Part shown: positions 26,300 to 35,445 of the stretch, piece after piece
Layout: each line of letters starts with the position of its first letter
Numbering within the stretch: the first letter of the stretch is position 1
From: Rhodopirellula sp. SM50
GTDB taxonomy: Bacteria; Planctomycetota; Planctomycetia; Pirellulales; Pirellulaceae
Assembly: GCF_002289565.1 (NCBI RefSeq)
Contig: NZ_NTFY01000084.1
Span: forward strand, 1 to 64,000
DNA: 64,000 nucleotides
Direction of reading: 5' to 3'
The notes under the pieces: generated by a model
What the model was told of the DNA's origin: nothing
The model's database searches: none
The model's input: only the letters and a program-made list of their open reading frames with translations
Program-made: the position numbers and the translations under genes

Positions 26300-28591
26300 G
26301 TGCCGACCCGCCCAATTAGAAGTCACCTGAATCCCCCCCAAAAGTGCGTCAAACGTGGACAGCTGCGCGCTGCGGTTGCCGGATTGACCGCCGGACTGGC
26401 GCTCGGCTTGGCCGGCGTTGCCGTCGCCGACGGAGCGATCCAGCTGACCGCACCGGCTAACGTGACCGCACCGAAGGACGTGACGGTCAGTCGTGTGGAG
26501 TCTGAGGCAGCGCCCGAGGGGTTGCCTGCCGAGACCGCTTGGACGAAGCGGCCGGAGACCACCGCGGCTGCCGCGGAGCGAGAGTCGGCCGCCGTCGTCG
26601 ACGATGACACGATGGCCCAGCCGGCTGCCAAAACGATTTCCGCGACGCCCGCCTCGGGCCCCCTGGATCGTTTCCGCGGTGCCTTGCCGAGCCTGCCTTC
26701 CAGGAAACCCGCCGCCCCGTCGATCCCTACGCCGGGCGACGTGGAACTGGACAACGCCAACGCAACCCCACCGGGGCACGCCGACGAAGCGGCGGCGAAG
26801 CCGGAGGCATCGCCAGACATCGGTCCCATGCACAGCCGACACGCATCGAACGCTGCCGTGCTCGACGACGGCTGGGTCGCCCGTGACGCGATCAATCGTG
26901 TTTCGCCGCTGCGAGACCCGATTGCCCAATCGAGCCGGCCGGTCGTGGAAGCGACGAAGGAGTCGGCAGCGACGACGCGGCTCGAGCCCGCGCTGCCCCC
27001 GCGGGATGAGTTCTCCAAACGCAGCCGATCGCAGCCCCAATCGCAGTCCTTGTCACAGCCCCGATCGATGTCAGCCCGGTCGATGTCAGCCCGATCGATG
27101 TCCCTGGGAGAAGCGAAATCTTCCGTCGACTCGACGCCCGCCGTTCCGGCCAGTGAACTGCCCTTGCTGCCACCGCCGGACGCCAGCACTTCCGCCGACG
27201 AAGGCGGCAGCGACAACAGCGTCACCAAGCACAGTGTCAGCAAGCACAGTGTCACCAAGCACAGCGTCAGCAAGCACAGCGAGAAGCCGGCGACCACGGT
27301 GGACGAGCCCGCCACGTCGCTCAACGAGCCCGTCGGGCAAGCTGCCGTCGACGACGCTCAACCACTGCCCAAACGAAAACCGCTGACCAACCTCGTCGAA
27401 AGCACCTCGACCGCGGTGAAGAAAGAGGCAACGCAGAAGGAAACAACGCAGCAGGAAGCGGCGAAACCGACCCGGCAGAGCGCCGACCGGAAACCCCAAG
27501 CCGACGCCGGTGCGTCGGCATCGATCGGCGACTTGCAGCCCGACGAATCGCCGGTCCTCGACTACACCGGTCGTCCCGCCGCCGAAGTCACTCCGACGCC
27601 GACGGTCGCGAACATGCGACGCGGCATCGAACGGATCCTGACCTATTTTTACCAGCGTCCAGAGATCGCCACCGGACGCAGTAACTGGGGCATGATGCAC
27701 TCGATGATGGTTTTCGGCGCGGACACCAAGGTGGTCGTCGGACGCCAGCACTACAGCACGATCGCCTGGATCGCCGGCAACAACAATTGTCGTGGCCAAC
27801 GTCTGCTGACCCACGACGCCGACGGAATCCAAGCCAAAAGCGGCGTCGGATTGCAAGGCCACCAGGGCCAGTTCCTGGCCGTGTTGGGCATGTGCAATGT
27901 TCCCACGGACTATCCCTTGTACGCCGGCAAGGTGAAGTACGATGTCACGGCGTTGATCGACTCCGAAAAGCGGGCCTGCAAGGCGGGTGAAGAATTGACG
28001 TTCACGCTGATCGGACTGTCGCACTATCTCGACACCGACAGCAGGTGGGTCGCCGCCGATGGAACCCGCTGGGATTTTGAACGGCTGATCGAAGAAGAGC
28101 TGAAACAGCCGATCGTCGGCAGCGCCTGCGGCGGGACGCATCGTCTGATGGGCTACACGCACGCCCTGCGCAAACGACGCGCCGAAGGCAAACCGATCAC
28201 GGGCCAGTGGAAACGTGCCGAAATCTTTACCGAGGACTTCGTCAACTATGCGTATTCCCTCCAGAACCGCGATGGTTCGATGAGCACCAATTGGTTCGAC
28301 GGACGAGCCGACAACGGAAACGTCGATCGCAAGGTCCAGACGACCGGACACATCGTCGAATGGTTGTTGACCGTCACCCCGGACGATCAATTGCAAGACC
28401 GTCGTCTGGTCGCCGCCGTGGCGTTTCTCCTCCGCTCGATGGGCTCCGATTTGGATCACGATTGGAGCATCGGTCCCAAAGGCCACGCGTTGCGTTCTTT
28501 GGCGATGTACCACCAACGCGTCTTCCGCGCCGGCACACCCTGGATCCCCGAGTCGCTCGCCGATTCGACGCAATCACAACGTCGCCGATAG
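26300..28591 (+). CDS. Exported protein with low-complexity half and conserved C-terminal domain
   Basis: A 763-residue protein starting with GTG at 26300, with TGGAG six bases before it. A hydrophobic segment at about residues 24-44 is signal or anchor. Residues about 60-430 are low-complexity, rich in Ala, Pro, Lys and Ser, with short in-frame repeats (MSARS x2-3; KHSVS/KHSVT x4). The C-terminal third (about 435-755) is compact and well conserved in character, with helices, GRQHYSTIAW, CGGTHRLMGY and NRDGSMSTNWFDGR. It recalls the alpha/alpha-toroid proteins of the terpenoid-cyclase superfamily, as does the protein at 47.3 kb. No function can be named. Confidence 0.8.
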   Translation: MPTRPIRSHLNPPQKCVKRGQLRAAVAGLTAGLALGLAGVAVADGAIQLTAPANVTAPKDVTVSRVESEAAPEGLPAETAWTKRPETTAAAAERESAAVVDDDTMAQPAAKTISATPASGPLDRFRGALPSLPSRKPAAPSIPTPGDVELDNANATPPGHADEAAAKPEASPDIGPMHSRHASNAAVLDDGWVARDAINRVSPLRDPIAQSSRPVVEATKESAATTRLEPALPPRDEFSKRSRSQPQSQSLSQPRSMSARSMSARSMSLGEAKSSVDSTPAVPASELPLLPPPDASTSADEGGSDNSVTKHSVSKHSVTKHSVSKHSEKPATTVDEPATSLNEPVGQAAVDDAQPLPKRKPLTNLVESTSTAVKKEATQKETTQQEAAKPTRQSADRKPQADAGASASIGDLQPDESPVLDYTGRPAAEVTPTPTVANMRRGIERILTYFYQRPEIATGRSNWGMMHSMMVFGADTKVVVGRQHYSTIAWIAGNNNCRGQRLLTHDADGIQAKSGVGLQGHQGQFLAVLGMCNVPTDYPLYAGKVKYDVTALIDSEKRACKAGEELTFTLIGLSHYLDTDSRWVAADGTRWDFERLIEEELKQPIVGSACGGTHRLMGYTHALRKRRAEGKPITGQWKRAEIFTEDFVNYAYSLQNRDGSMSTNWFDGRADNGNVDRKVQTTGHIVEWLLTVTPDDQLQDRRLVAAVAFLLRSMGSDLDHDWSIGPKGHALRSLAMYHQRVFRAGTPWIPESLADSTQSQRRR

Positions 28592-28604
28592 CGACAGGAT
28601 CGCA

Positions 28605-28664
28605 AAGTGGGATAGGCTTCCAGCCTGTCAGGTCAGAGTCGATTGGCCCGCAAGCCTCTCCCAC
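28605..28664. repeat. Family B palindrome, degenerate right arm
   Basis: AAGTGGGATAGGCTTCCAGC is intact; the right arm reads GCAAGCCTCTCCCAC with changes. Confidence 0.75.
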
Positions 28665-28762
28665 GGCTGGAAAACGATCGCGTCGCTTCATCTGATTTCG
28701 TGTATTCTTTGCGGTAGCGTTTCGACGCCGCGGCGCTGGATTTATTTTTCACGGAATCAACG

Positions 28763-28890
28763 ATGCAACGTCTCACGCTCGCCGTCTGCTTCCTCGTCAT
28801 CACCATCGTGTCGGCGTAAACAACGCCTGGGTCGTCGACGATCAATTTCAACGCGACCGTGGATCGCTGTTGCGGATCAGTCGTCGGTAG
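28763..28890 (+). pseudogene. Frameshifted small secreted protein remnant
   Basis: ATG 28763 opens an 18-residue frame that is a complete signal-peptide sequence (MQRLTLAVCFLVITIVSA) and then stops at 28817-28819. Shifting frame at the stop continues as NNAWVVDDQFQRDRGSLL to a TAG at 28888. The pair reads like one short secreted protein broken by an indel. The decay is inferred from this fit alone. Confidence 0.35.
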
Positions 28891-28920
28891 AGCGACAGGG
28901 TGGGGCAAGGTTTAGGAATT

Positions 28921-28950
28921 GGGGTGGTCAAAAAATGGGGTGGTCAAAAC
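28921..28950. repeat. Element D arm (GGTGGTCAAAAAATGG)
   Basis: Two tandem GGTGGTCAAAA units; the complementary arm is at 29051-29078, just before the cyclase gene. A related double copy lies at 38547-38595. Confidence 0.7.
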
Positions 28951-29082
28951 ATGAAAAACCAGAGGGTCGCCATCACACCCGCGTGATCCATCCTGTCCAA
29001 CAGCGGCTGTGAATCGACGCCATTCGTCACCGACCACGCACACCCATCTGTTGGCCAACCCATTTTTTGACCAACCTTTTCC

Positions 29083-31017
29083 ATGTCTCACCTTCGTCTC
29101 GCCACCTTCCATGCCGGACTGCGAATCAACGAGGTGCACGTGGACCAGCCGGTGGTGATCGGGCGACGAGATCCACGCAAAGGCGATCCGCCCCCGGTCG
29201 CCTTGCATCAGACGGCCACCGAGACGCGGCTGATCGTCGCTGACGTGCGGCAAAAGGAAATGTCGCGACAGTGGATGGAAGTCTCACCGATCGAATCGTT
29301 TGCCTTTGAACTGAGGAATCTGCACGAGCACTGCCCGGTCGTGATCGTCGGCGATCAAGAGATCCCGCCGGGACAAACCCGCCGATTCGAGGAAGAAATC
29401 CTGGTCGATTTGGGCGGACGACTTTCCCTGCGGATCGAAGCGGTCGATGCGTCGGGAATGGGATCGGCCGACTACCGAAGCCTGGAAAGTCTGCCACTGG
29501 TACCCGGCGGGCAGGGCTTCGTCGAACACACCGCCGCGATCGGGCAATTTGCCCAATCCGAAGGCCAGGAGGTCAACAAGATGCTCCAGCTCGCCCTGCA
29601 AGTCGTCCAGGAATCGGTCGGCAGCAACGCGTTCTTTCAGAAGTGTGCCAGCGCGGCGGCTGAGATGGTGGATTTGGATCGAACCGTCGTCTTGCTGCGT
29701 GGCGAGACGGCCGAATCCGACAAGTTGCCCGTCGAGTCAGAATTGGAAGGCGGCTGGTTCCAGGTCGCACACCACACCCGCGGTGGAGGATCGCTGGCCA
29801 ACCCGCGCGGCCGGATCAGTACGACGCTGCTGAAACGTGTCTGCGAGACTTGCTTGACGGTGATCCACCAACCCAAGACCGGAGGGATGGGCGGAGCGAA
29901 CCTCGTCGACGCGAACTCTGCCGGCGTGAACTCTGCGGACAACGACGCCGATCGCTTTGCCCCGTCACTGCAGAGCGTGCAGTGTGCCGTCGCGTCGCCG
30001 ATTCTCAATGCCGAACATCAGGTCATCGGTGTCATCTACGGCGATCGCACCATTTGCGCCAGCGGCTCGCTGGCGACCGGCATCAGCGACATGGAAGCGA
30101 CGTTGATCGAGATCCTGGCTGGGGCGTTGGCCGGCGGCCTGGCTCGTCGAAACCAAGAACGCATCCGCAACTCCTTGGCCGAGTTTTTCTCACCCAAGGT
30201 GGCCGACCAATTGGTTTCCGATCCGCAGCTGATGGAGGCGAAAGAGATCGACGTGACGGCGCTGTTTTGTGACATTCGCAAGTTCAGCAGCGTGACGGAG
30301 AAACTGGGACCGCGGAAAGCGATCGAGTGGATCAACGACGTGATGACCGAGCTCAGCCAGTGCGTCATCGATTCCGACGGCGTGTTGGTCAATTACATGG
30401 GCGATGAAGTGTTCGCGATGTGGGGGGCCCCCGGCGACCAACGCGACCATGCCGACCGCGCCCTCGCGTGCGCCAAATCGATGCTGCGGGCGATCGAGAA
30501 GCTGCGTCTGCGGTGGAGCAGTGTGCTGCCACAAAAATTCGGAGCCGGGGTCGGGATCAACACCGGGCCGGCGCTGGTCGGCAACGTCGGCTCGCGGCAG
30601 AAGTTCCAGTACGGCCCGTTGGGCAACACCGTTAACCTCAGTTCTCGTTTGCAGTCGGCGACCAAGCAACTCGGTGTGGCCTGTTTGGCCGGCGAAACCA
30701 CCGTGCGGTCGGCCGGATGCAGCGACCCATGCCGACGACTGGCCAAACTGTCGGTCGTCGGCATCGAAGACTGCATCAACGTGTACGAAGTCACGGTCCA
30801 CCCCGATGAAACCTGGCGGCGACTGAAACTCGCATACGAGCAGGCGCTCGACGAGTTTGAACGCGGTCGCTTTGAGAGATCCGTCCAACTCATCGAAAGC
30901 TTGATCCAGGCTTACCCCCAAGACCGCCCCAGTCGTGATCTACTGGAGCGTGCCCACGCCCAATTGAAGGAGCCTTCGAAGGACTTTGACGGCGTTTTGA
31001 TACTGACGAGAAAGTAA
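29083..31017 (+). CDS. Adenylate/guanylate cyclase with FHA-like and GAF domains
   Basis: A 644-residue signalling protein. Residues about 1-120 resemble a forkhead-associated domain ('QPVVIGRRDPRKGD', 'SRQWMEV'). About 165-350 form a GAF domain. About 385-560 form a class III nucleotide cyclase domain with both metal aspartates (D397 in FCDIRKFS, D441 in YMGDEVFAMWG) and the NTVNLSSRL motif supplying the transition-state Asn and Arg. It should make cAMP or cGMP in response to a small ligand at the GAF domain and phosphothreonine partners at the FHA domain; the ligand is unknown. A short helical tail follows. It has no membrane segment and no strong ribosome-binding site. Confidence 0.9.
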   Translation: MSHLRLATFHAGLRINEVHVDQPVVIGRRDPRKGDPPPVALHQTATETRLIVADVRQKEMSRQWMEVSPIESFAFELRNLHEHCPVVIVGDQEIPPGQTRRFEEEILVDLGGRLSLRIEAVDASGMGSADYRSLESLPLVPGGQGFVEHTAAIGQFAQSEGQEVNKMLQLALQVVQESVGSNAFFQKCASAAAEMVDLDRTVVLLRGETAESDKLPVESELEGGWFQVAHHTRGGGSLANPRGRISTTLLKRVCETCLTVIHQPKTGGMGGANLVDANSAGVNSADNDADRFAPSLQSVQCAVASPILNAEHQVIGVIYGDRTICASGSLATGISDMEATLIEILAGALAGGLARRNQERIRNSLAEFFSPKVADQLVSDPQLMEAKEIDVTALFCDIRKFSSVTEKLGPRKAIEWINDVMTELSQCVIDSDGVLVNYMGDEVFAMWGAPGDQRDHADRALACAKSMLRAIEKLRLRWSSVLPQKFGAGVGINTGPALVGNVGSRQKFQYGPLGNTVNLSSRLQSATKQLGVACLAGETTVRSAGCSDPCRRLAKLSVVGIEDCINVYEVTVHPDETWRRLKLAYEQALDEFERGRFERSVQLIESLIQAYPQDRPSRDLLERAHAQLKEPSKDFDGVLILTRK

Positions 31018-31096
31018 ACACGTTGCGAACGCTTGTCCCACTGGTAAGATCCGGCACGACGCATCGGGTCGAGTCCTTTATCACCTGCCCAACGCG

Positions 31097-32734
31097 ATGA
31101 CGCAAACGCTCATTCACGACTTGCTTTTTATCCTGGCCGCAGGGCTGCTTGCCGGGTTGATCTGCAGGTGGCTTCACGCGTCGGTGTTGATCGGCTATCT
31201 GGTGGTCGGCGCGCTGCTCGGCCAGGGCGTGCTCGGCTGGGTGCGCGATGAAACACACCAGTTGGAGCACTTCACCGAAGCCGGCGTGTTTCTGCTGCTG
31301 TTTTCGATCGGACTGGAGTTTTCGCTCGATGACCTGCAACGTTTGGGCAGGAAGTTTTTCATCGGCGGAGCGACGCAGATGACTTTGGTGGCCGTGCCCG
31401 TCGTTGCGGTCCTGTTCGCCTTCGGGATGAGTTGGCAATCGGCCGTCCTGATCGCTTCGGCGGTCGCGTTCAGTTCGACGGTTTTGGTTTTTAAAGCGCT
31501 CACCGAGTGGGGGCAATCCCAGCGGCCGCACGGTCGTTGCGCCATCGGGATCCTGCTGTTCCAAGATGCGGCCTTGATTCCGCTGCTGTTGCTGGTCCCG
31601 CTCCTGACCGGGGAGGGCAACGCGCCGAGTCCGCGTCAGTACTTGGCACTGGCCGCCGTTTCGCTGCTCTTCGTGTTGGCCGTGCTCACGCTGCGTTACT
31701 GTCTGTCCAACTGGTTGATCCCGTTGCTGGCGGGCTATCGCAGCCCTGAAATGGTGATCTTGTTTACCATCGTCTCGCTCGGCGGCGTGACGTTGGCCGC
31801 CCATGCGGTCGGTCTGCCGCCCGCGGTGGGGGCGTTTGCCGCCGGATTGATTTTTAATGGGAATCGCTGGACCAAGCAGATCGATGCGTTGGTGCTGCCG
31901 TTCCGCGAGACGTTTGCCGCCGTGTTCTTTGTCGGACTCGGATTGATCTTTGACCCCGCGCTGATTTGGCACGAACCGCTCACGATGGGCGCCGCACTGG
32001 CGGGACTGATCGCGTTAAAAGCGTTGGCCGGAACCCTCGCGTTTCGATTGACCGGCATGCCGCTGCAACGTGCGTTTGGCATGGGGATCGGACTGGCACA
32101 CGTCGGTGAATTCGCATTCGTCTTGATCTTGTTGGGCGTCGAGTCCGGCGTGCTCCGCGAGATCGATTATCAACGTGTCATCGCGATCGCGGTCGGATCA
32201 CTGATCTTGACACCCCTGCTGATGAAAACGGGTTTGCGATTGGTGCACGACGAGACCCTCGATGTCGAAACACCACGCAAGTCCGATTCCGAATTCACCA
32301 CGACGCGACTGGCGACGATCATCGGTGCCGGCCCGATCGGCTCTCGAATCGCCTCCCAACTGGAAACCACGGGGCAGGACGTTTGCTTGGTGGATCTCAG
32401 CCCCGTGAACCTGCATCCGTTTTCGCAGTTGGGATTTCGCACGGTCGCGGGTGATGCCAGCGACACCAGTATCCTGGAGCGTGCCGAAGTTCATCACGCC
32501 GGCGTCATCGTCGTCTGTGTCCCGGATGATCAAGTGGCCCAGCGTGTGGTCCGCGCAATCCGCAAGATCAACCCCCGCGGCAAACTCCTGGTTCGCTGCC
32601 GCTACCAGGCCAGCGTTCCCAAACTGCGCCGCGTCGGTGCCGATGTCGTCGTGACCGAAGAAACCGAAGCCTCGTTGGCCTTGCTGCGGGAACTCAATCA
32701 ATTGGAACAAGCATTCTCGATCCAGCGGCCCTGA
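31097..32734 (+). CDS. CPA2-type cation:proton antiporter with C-terminal RCK/TrkA-N domain
   Basis: A 545-residue membrane protein. Residues about 1-385 make twelve or so helices of the KefB/KefC-type Na+/H+ exchanger domain ('LLFSIGLEFSLDDL', 'GIGLAHVGEFAFVLI'). Residues about 400-520 are a Rossmann-fold TrkA-N domain with the nucleotide-binding glycines GAGPIG and an acidic strand end VCLVDLS. This architecture exchanges K+ or Na+ for H+ under nucleotide control. The downstream beta-helix gene starts 13 bases after the stop and may be co-transcribed. I see no glutathione-site residues that would prove a true Kef. Confidence 0.92.
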   Translation: MTQTLIHDLLFILAAGLLAGLICRWLHASVLIGYLVVGALLGQGVLGWVRDETHQLEHFTEAGVFLLLFSIGLEFSLDDLQRLGRKFFIGGATQMTLVAVPVVAVLFAFGMSWQSAVLIASAVAFSSTVLVFKALTEWGQSQRPHGRCAIGILLFQDAALIPLLLLVPLLTGEGNAPSPRQYLALAAVSLLFVLAVLTLRYCLSNWLIPLLAGYRSPEMVILFTIVSLGGVTLAAHAVGLPPAVGAFAAGLIFNGNRWTKQIDALVLPFRETFAAVFFVGLGLIFDPALIWHEPLTMGAALAGLIALKALAGTLAFRLTGMPLQRAFGMGIGLAHVGEFAFVLILLGVESGVLREIDYQRVIAIAVGSLILTPLLMKTGLRLVHDETLDVETPRKSDSEFTTTRLATIIGAGPIGSRIASQLETTGQDVCLVDLSPVNLHPFSQLGFRTVAGDASDTSILERAEVHHAGVIVVCVPDDQVAQRVVRAIRKINPRGKLLVRCRYQASVPKLRRVGADVVVTEETEASLALLRELNQLEQAFSIQRP

Positions 32735-32747
32735 CCCCGAGCGAATC

Positions 32748-33968
32748 ATGACGTCCATCTTCCGGCAACTCGTATTCATCGCGTCGCTGCTGTTCAGCGT
32801 CGGTTCAATGGCAACCGTGTCTGCCGAAGTGATCCGGGTCGGGCCACGTGACGATTGGTTTGCACTTCTGGCCGGTGACGCTTTGAAACCGGGGGATGAA
32901 CTGGTCTTTCGCGCCGGCGTCTACTCGGATGCGCGACGGCTGGTGCTGCGACACCGTGGCGAGCCCGGCAACCCGATCGTGATTCGAGCCGCCGAGGGTG
33001 AACGGGTGCTGTTGCGCCGGCCCGATGCGAAACAGAACTCGATGAATCTTGAAGGCTGCCAACACCTCGTGTTGAGCGGCCTAGAGATCACCGGCGGCGC
33101 GGCGGGAATTCGCATCGGGCCTGACGCCAGCGGGACCCCGTCGGGCGATCTGGTCCTTCAGGATCTCCACCTCCACCACATCGGCGGCGTCGCCGTGACC
33201 TGCAATCACGAAGGGACGGTCTATCGTCGGATCACGCTCCGCAGAAACCACATTCATCACACCGCCGGTCATGGTGAAGCGTTCTACTTGGGCGCCAACG
33301 AAGGGAAAGGCGTGTTTTGCGATTCGCTGATCGAGCACAACTACATCCACGACTTGGACGGCCCGAACGTCAGCCAAGGCGACGGCATCGAAATCAAGCA
33401 GGGAAGTTTTGGCAATCGAATCGTCGGCAATGTGATCCACGGCACCAAGTATCCGGGAATCACGGTTTACGGTACCACCGGTCAACCGCGCAACGTGATC
33501 GAAGACAACGTGATCTGGGACACCGGCGACCACGGAATCCAAGCCGCCGCCGATGCGGTCCTACGCAATAACTTTATCGCCAACGCCAAGGGCTGCGGCA
33601 TCTATTCTCGTCAGCACCAGGGGGCGATCCCCGACAACCTGCGGATCGAGGACAATCACGTCGTGGCCACGGGCGGTCCGCCGCTACGTTTGATCGGCGG
33701 CGGATCGGCCGGTAAGGGGATCGAGGTGTTGGGCAACACCTTGATGGGGCGGGCCGGCGGTTTGGCCGTGCGGGTCGAACGCTTGAACGCGCTGACCGCC
33801 AAAGCAAACCGCGGACAAGGCGCGGTGGACGGGTCGTCGGCCATCGCGGCGTCTTGGACCTCCGTCAGCCACGCCGCCCCCAGCCTGCCGCGGCTTGAGC
33901 ACAACCCCGCTTGGAAGTTCTTGCAACGATCCGAGTGCGTCGCGAGATTCACCGTCTCGGGCAAGTAA
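32748..33968 (+). CDS. Secreted right-handed beta-helix protein
   Basis: A 406-residue exported protein. A signal peptide occupies about residues 1-26. The rest shows the stacked short-strand pattern of parallel beta-helix proteins such as pectate lyases: 'IRIGPDASG', 'HNYIHDLDGPNVSQGDGIE', 'NRIVGNVIHGTKYPGITVYG', 'NVIEDNVIWDTGDHGIQ'. Such proteins usually bind or cut polysaccharides. Catalytic residues cannot be assigned by eye. The start lies 13 bases after the antiporter stop. Confidence 0.87.
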   Translation: MTSIFRQLVFIASLLFSVGSMATVSAEVIRVGPRDDWFALLAGDALKPGDELVFRAGVYSDARRLVLRHRGEPGNPIVIRAAEGERVLLRRPDAKQNSMNLEGCQHLVLSGLEITGGAAGIRIGPDASGTPSGDLVLQDLHLHHIGGVAVTCNHEGTVYRRITLRRNHIHHTAGHGEAFYLGANEGKGVFCDSLIEHNYIHDLDGPNVSQGDGIEIKQGSFGNRIVGNVIHGTKYPGITVYGTTGQPRNVIEDNVIWDTGDHGIQAAADAVLRNNFIANAKGCGIYSRQHQGAIPDNLRIEDNHVVATGGPPLRLIGGGSAGKGIEVLGNTLMGRAGGLAVRVERLNALTAKANRGQGAVDGSSAIAASWTSVSHAAPSLPRLEHNPAWKFLQRSECVARFTVSGK

Positions 33969-33984
33969 CGATCGGTCGGAAAAT

Positions 33985-34046
33985 AAGTGGGATAGGCTTC
34001 CAGCCTGTCATTCCAGCATTGACGAGCCTGGAAGCCTACCCCACCT
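33985..34046. repeat. Family B palindrome
   Basis: Full inverted repeat TAAGTGGGATAGGCTTCCAG / GAAGCCTACCCCAC in the gap between the convergent beta-helix and nitronate monooxygenase genes. Confidence 0.85.
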
Positions 34047-34078
34047 TTAACGATCCGACGCTCCGTTTCCGCGGGGTG

Positions 34079-35095
34079 CTACTGCGATCGGGCAAAGCCA
34101 GCGATCACCGCTTCGGCGTCGTCGACGATCCGTCGGATCACGGTCGCCGCCGAGTCGATCGAGTTGACCTGTCCGGCGACTTGGCCGCCGAACATCGCCA
34201 GTTTTTCCAACTCGCCGGTCATGGATTTCAACGGCGAATCCGTGCTCATCAAGTACACCGGACGACCTTCCTCTTCGGCGACCTGTTCTCGCGGCATCTC
34301 GTCGGCGTTGTGTCCGAAGGGCTGCCGTTGGTACGGTTCGGTGCTCTGACTCTTGATCACACGGACCGCAGAGTGGGGCGGCCAATTGATCGCAAACGCA
34401 TCGGTGTGCAGCGTGTCGTCGGCGTCGGCCCGGACAATCTGACGTTTGTGGACGTCATGGGCGAACGACTCGTGCGTGGCCAGCAACACCGTGCCACAGT
34501 GAATCCCCTGCGCTCCCAAAGCCAACGCGGCGACCAGACTGCGGCCACTTCCAAAACCGCCCGAGCCGACGACCGGAATCGAGACCGCGTCGACGATCTG
34601 CGGCAGCAACACCAGCGACGTGACCGTTCCATGAACATGCCCGCCGGCTTCCACTCCCTGTGCGACAATCACATCGGCTCCCGCCGCCTCCGCTTTGATC
34701 GCCTGTTCCACGTCGCCGATCTGATAAACGACTCGGCACCCCGCACCCTTGGCACGCTTGATCGCGTCCGGGACGACATCCCAGAAATAAACCATGGTGT
34801 GCACACCGGCACGCAGGCACGCCTCGAGTTCGACACGAAACAGTTCGGGGTCCGTTGCCGCGGGGATTAAATTGACACCGAACGGCTTGTCGGTCAGCGA
34901 TCGAACGTCGTTGATTTGTTGCGTGATCCGCTGTGGCGATTCGCGAACCATGCCCAGACATCCGAACGCGCCGGCATTGGAAACCGCGGCCACCAATTCC
35001 GCACGCGCCACGCCTCCCATGCCCGCCTGCAAAATCGGGTAGCGGCATTCCAGCACGTGACACAGCGGCGTCAGAAGTGAACCGGTGGATCCCAA
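34079..35095 (-). CDS. Nitronate monooxygenase (2-nitropropane dioxygenase family)
   Basis: A 338-residue FMN enzyme of the TIM-barrel class that oxidises alkyl nitronates. The start is not certain: the open frame extends to 35350, but that extension runs through a family A palindrome and lacks enzyme character. TTG 35095, with GAGG eight bases before it, yields LTPLCHVLECRYPILQAGM, the usual beginning. Motifs seen: QAGMGG (FMN phosphate region), VIVAQGVEAGGHVHG with the catalytic histidine, and VVGSGGFGSGRSL plus CGTVLLA at the phosphate end. It is transcribed away from the ABC exporter operon. Confidence 0.9.
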   Translation of the reverse strand: MGSTGSLLTPLCHVLECRYPILQAGMGGVARAELVAAVSNAGAFGCLGMVRESPQRITQQINDVRSLTDKPFGVNLIPAATDPELFRVELEACLRAGVHTMVYFWDVVPDAIKRAKGAGCRVVYQIGDVEQAIKAEAAGADVIVAQGVEAGGHVHGTVTSLVLLPQIVDAVSIPVVGSGGFGSGRSLVAALALGAQGIHCGTVLLATHESFAHDVHKRQIVRADADDTLHTDAFAINWPPHSAVRVIKSQSTEPYQRQPFGHNADEMPREQVAEEEGRPVYLMSTDSPLKSMTGELEKLAMFGGQVAGQVNSIDSAATVIRRIVDDAEAVIAGFARSQ

Positions 35096-35222
35096 TGGAT
35101 TGTCCTCGAACTCGTGTGACTGTAAACGGAATCCGCCCGTGCGAAGGGACGGAGGGCCGGCGAAGGGATTGGGGGGCGATAGCTCAATGCCACTTACTTT
35201 GGCGCCAAACGGGCGACTTTTG

Positions 35223-35288
35223 TTAGCGGCAGGGCGCGAGCCCTCCGGTCTTTCAAGGTCAAACCGGACGGCTCGCGCCGTTCCGCTA
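35223..35288. repeat. Family A palindrome, full inverted repeat
   Basis: TAGCGGCAGGGCGCGAGCCC and CTCGCGCCGTTCCGCTA arms. It lies between two divergent genes. Confidence 0.8.
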
Positions 35289-35355
35289 CCTCCCTCAGTG
35301 CCAACGTAAGTGGCATTGGGCGATAGCTGCAAGGACGGCGGCGTCGGCAATCAGC

Positions 35356-35394
35356 TTGACGCGCAGCCCTATCCTATATGCTAATGTGTATATT
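35356..35394 (+). promoter_or_regulatory. Possible promoter of the ABC exporter operon
   Basis: TTGACG at 35356 is followed by an AT-rich stretch with TATATG, TGCTAA and TATATT candidates for the -10 box. Base composition changes sharply here, but no single -10 hexamer is convincing. Confidence 0.3.
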
Positions 35395-35445
35395 CTAAGC
35401 CCGCTGACACAAGCTCAGAACGCCCGATCACCTGAAGAAGTTTCC

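Larger units (their letters stand above)
28592..29082. other. Gene-poor interval: palindrome B, gene remnant, element D
   Basis: It contains a degraded family B palindrome (28605-28664), a broken small secreted frame (28763-28890) and two arms of a GGTGGTCAAAAAAT element. No intact gene is seen. Confidence 0.65.

Noticed and set aside
27086-28573. 495-codon - strand frame opposite the toroid-like exported protein
   Set aside because: Shadow of the + strand gene; Arg/Gly-rich with no recognisable domain.
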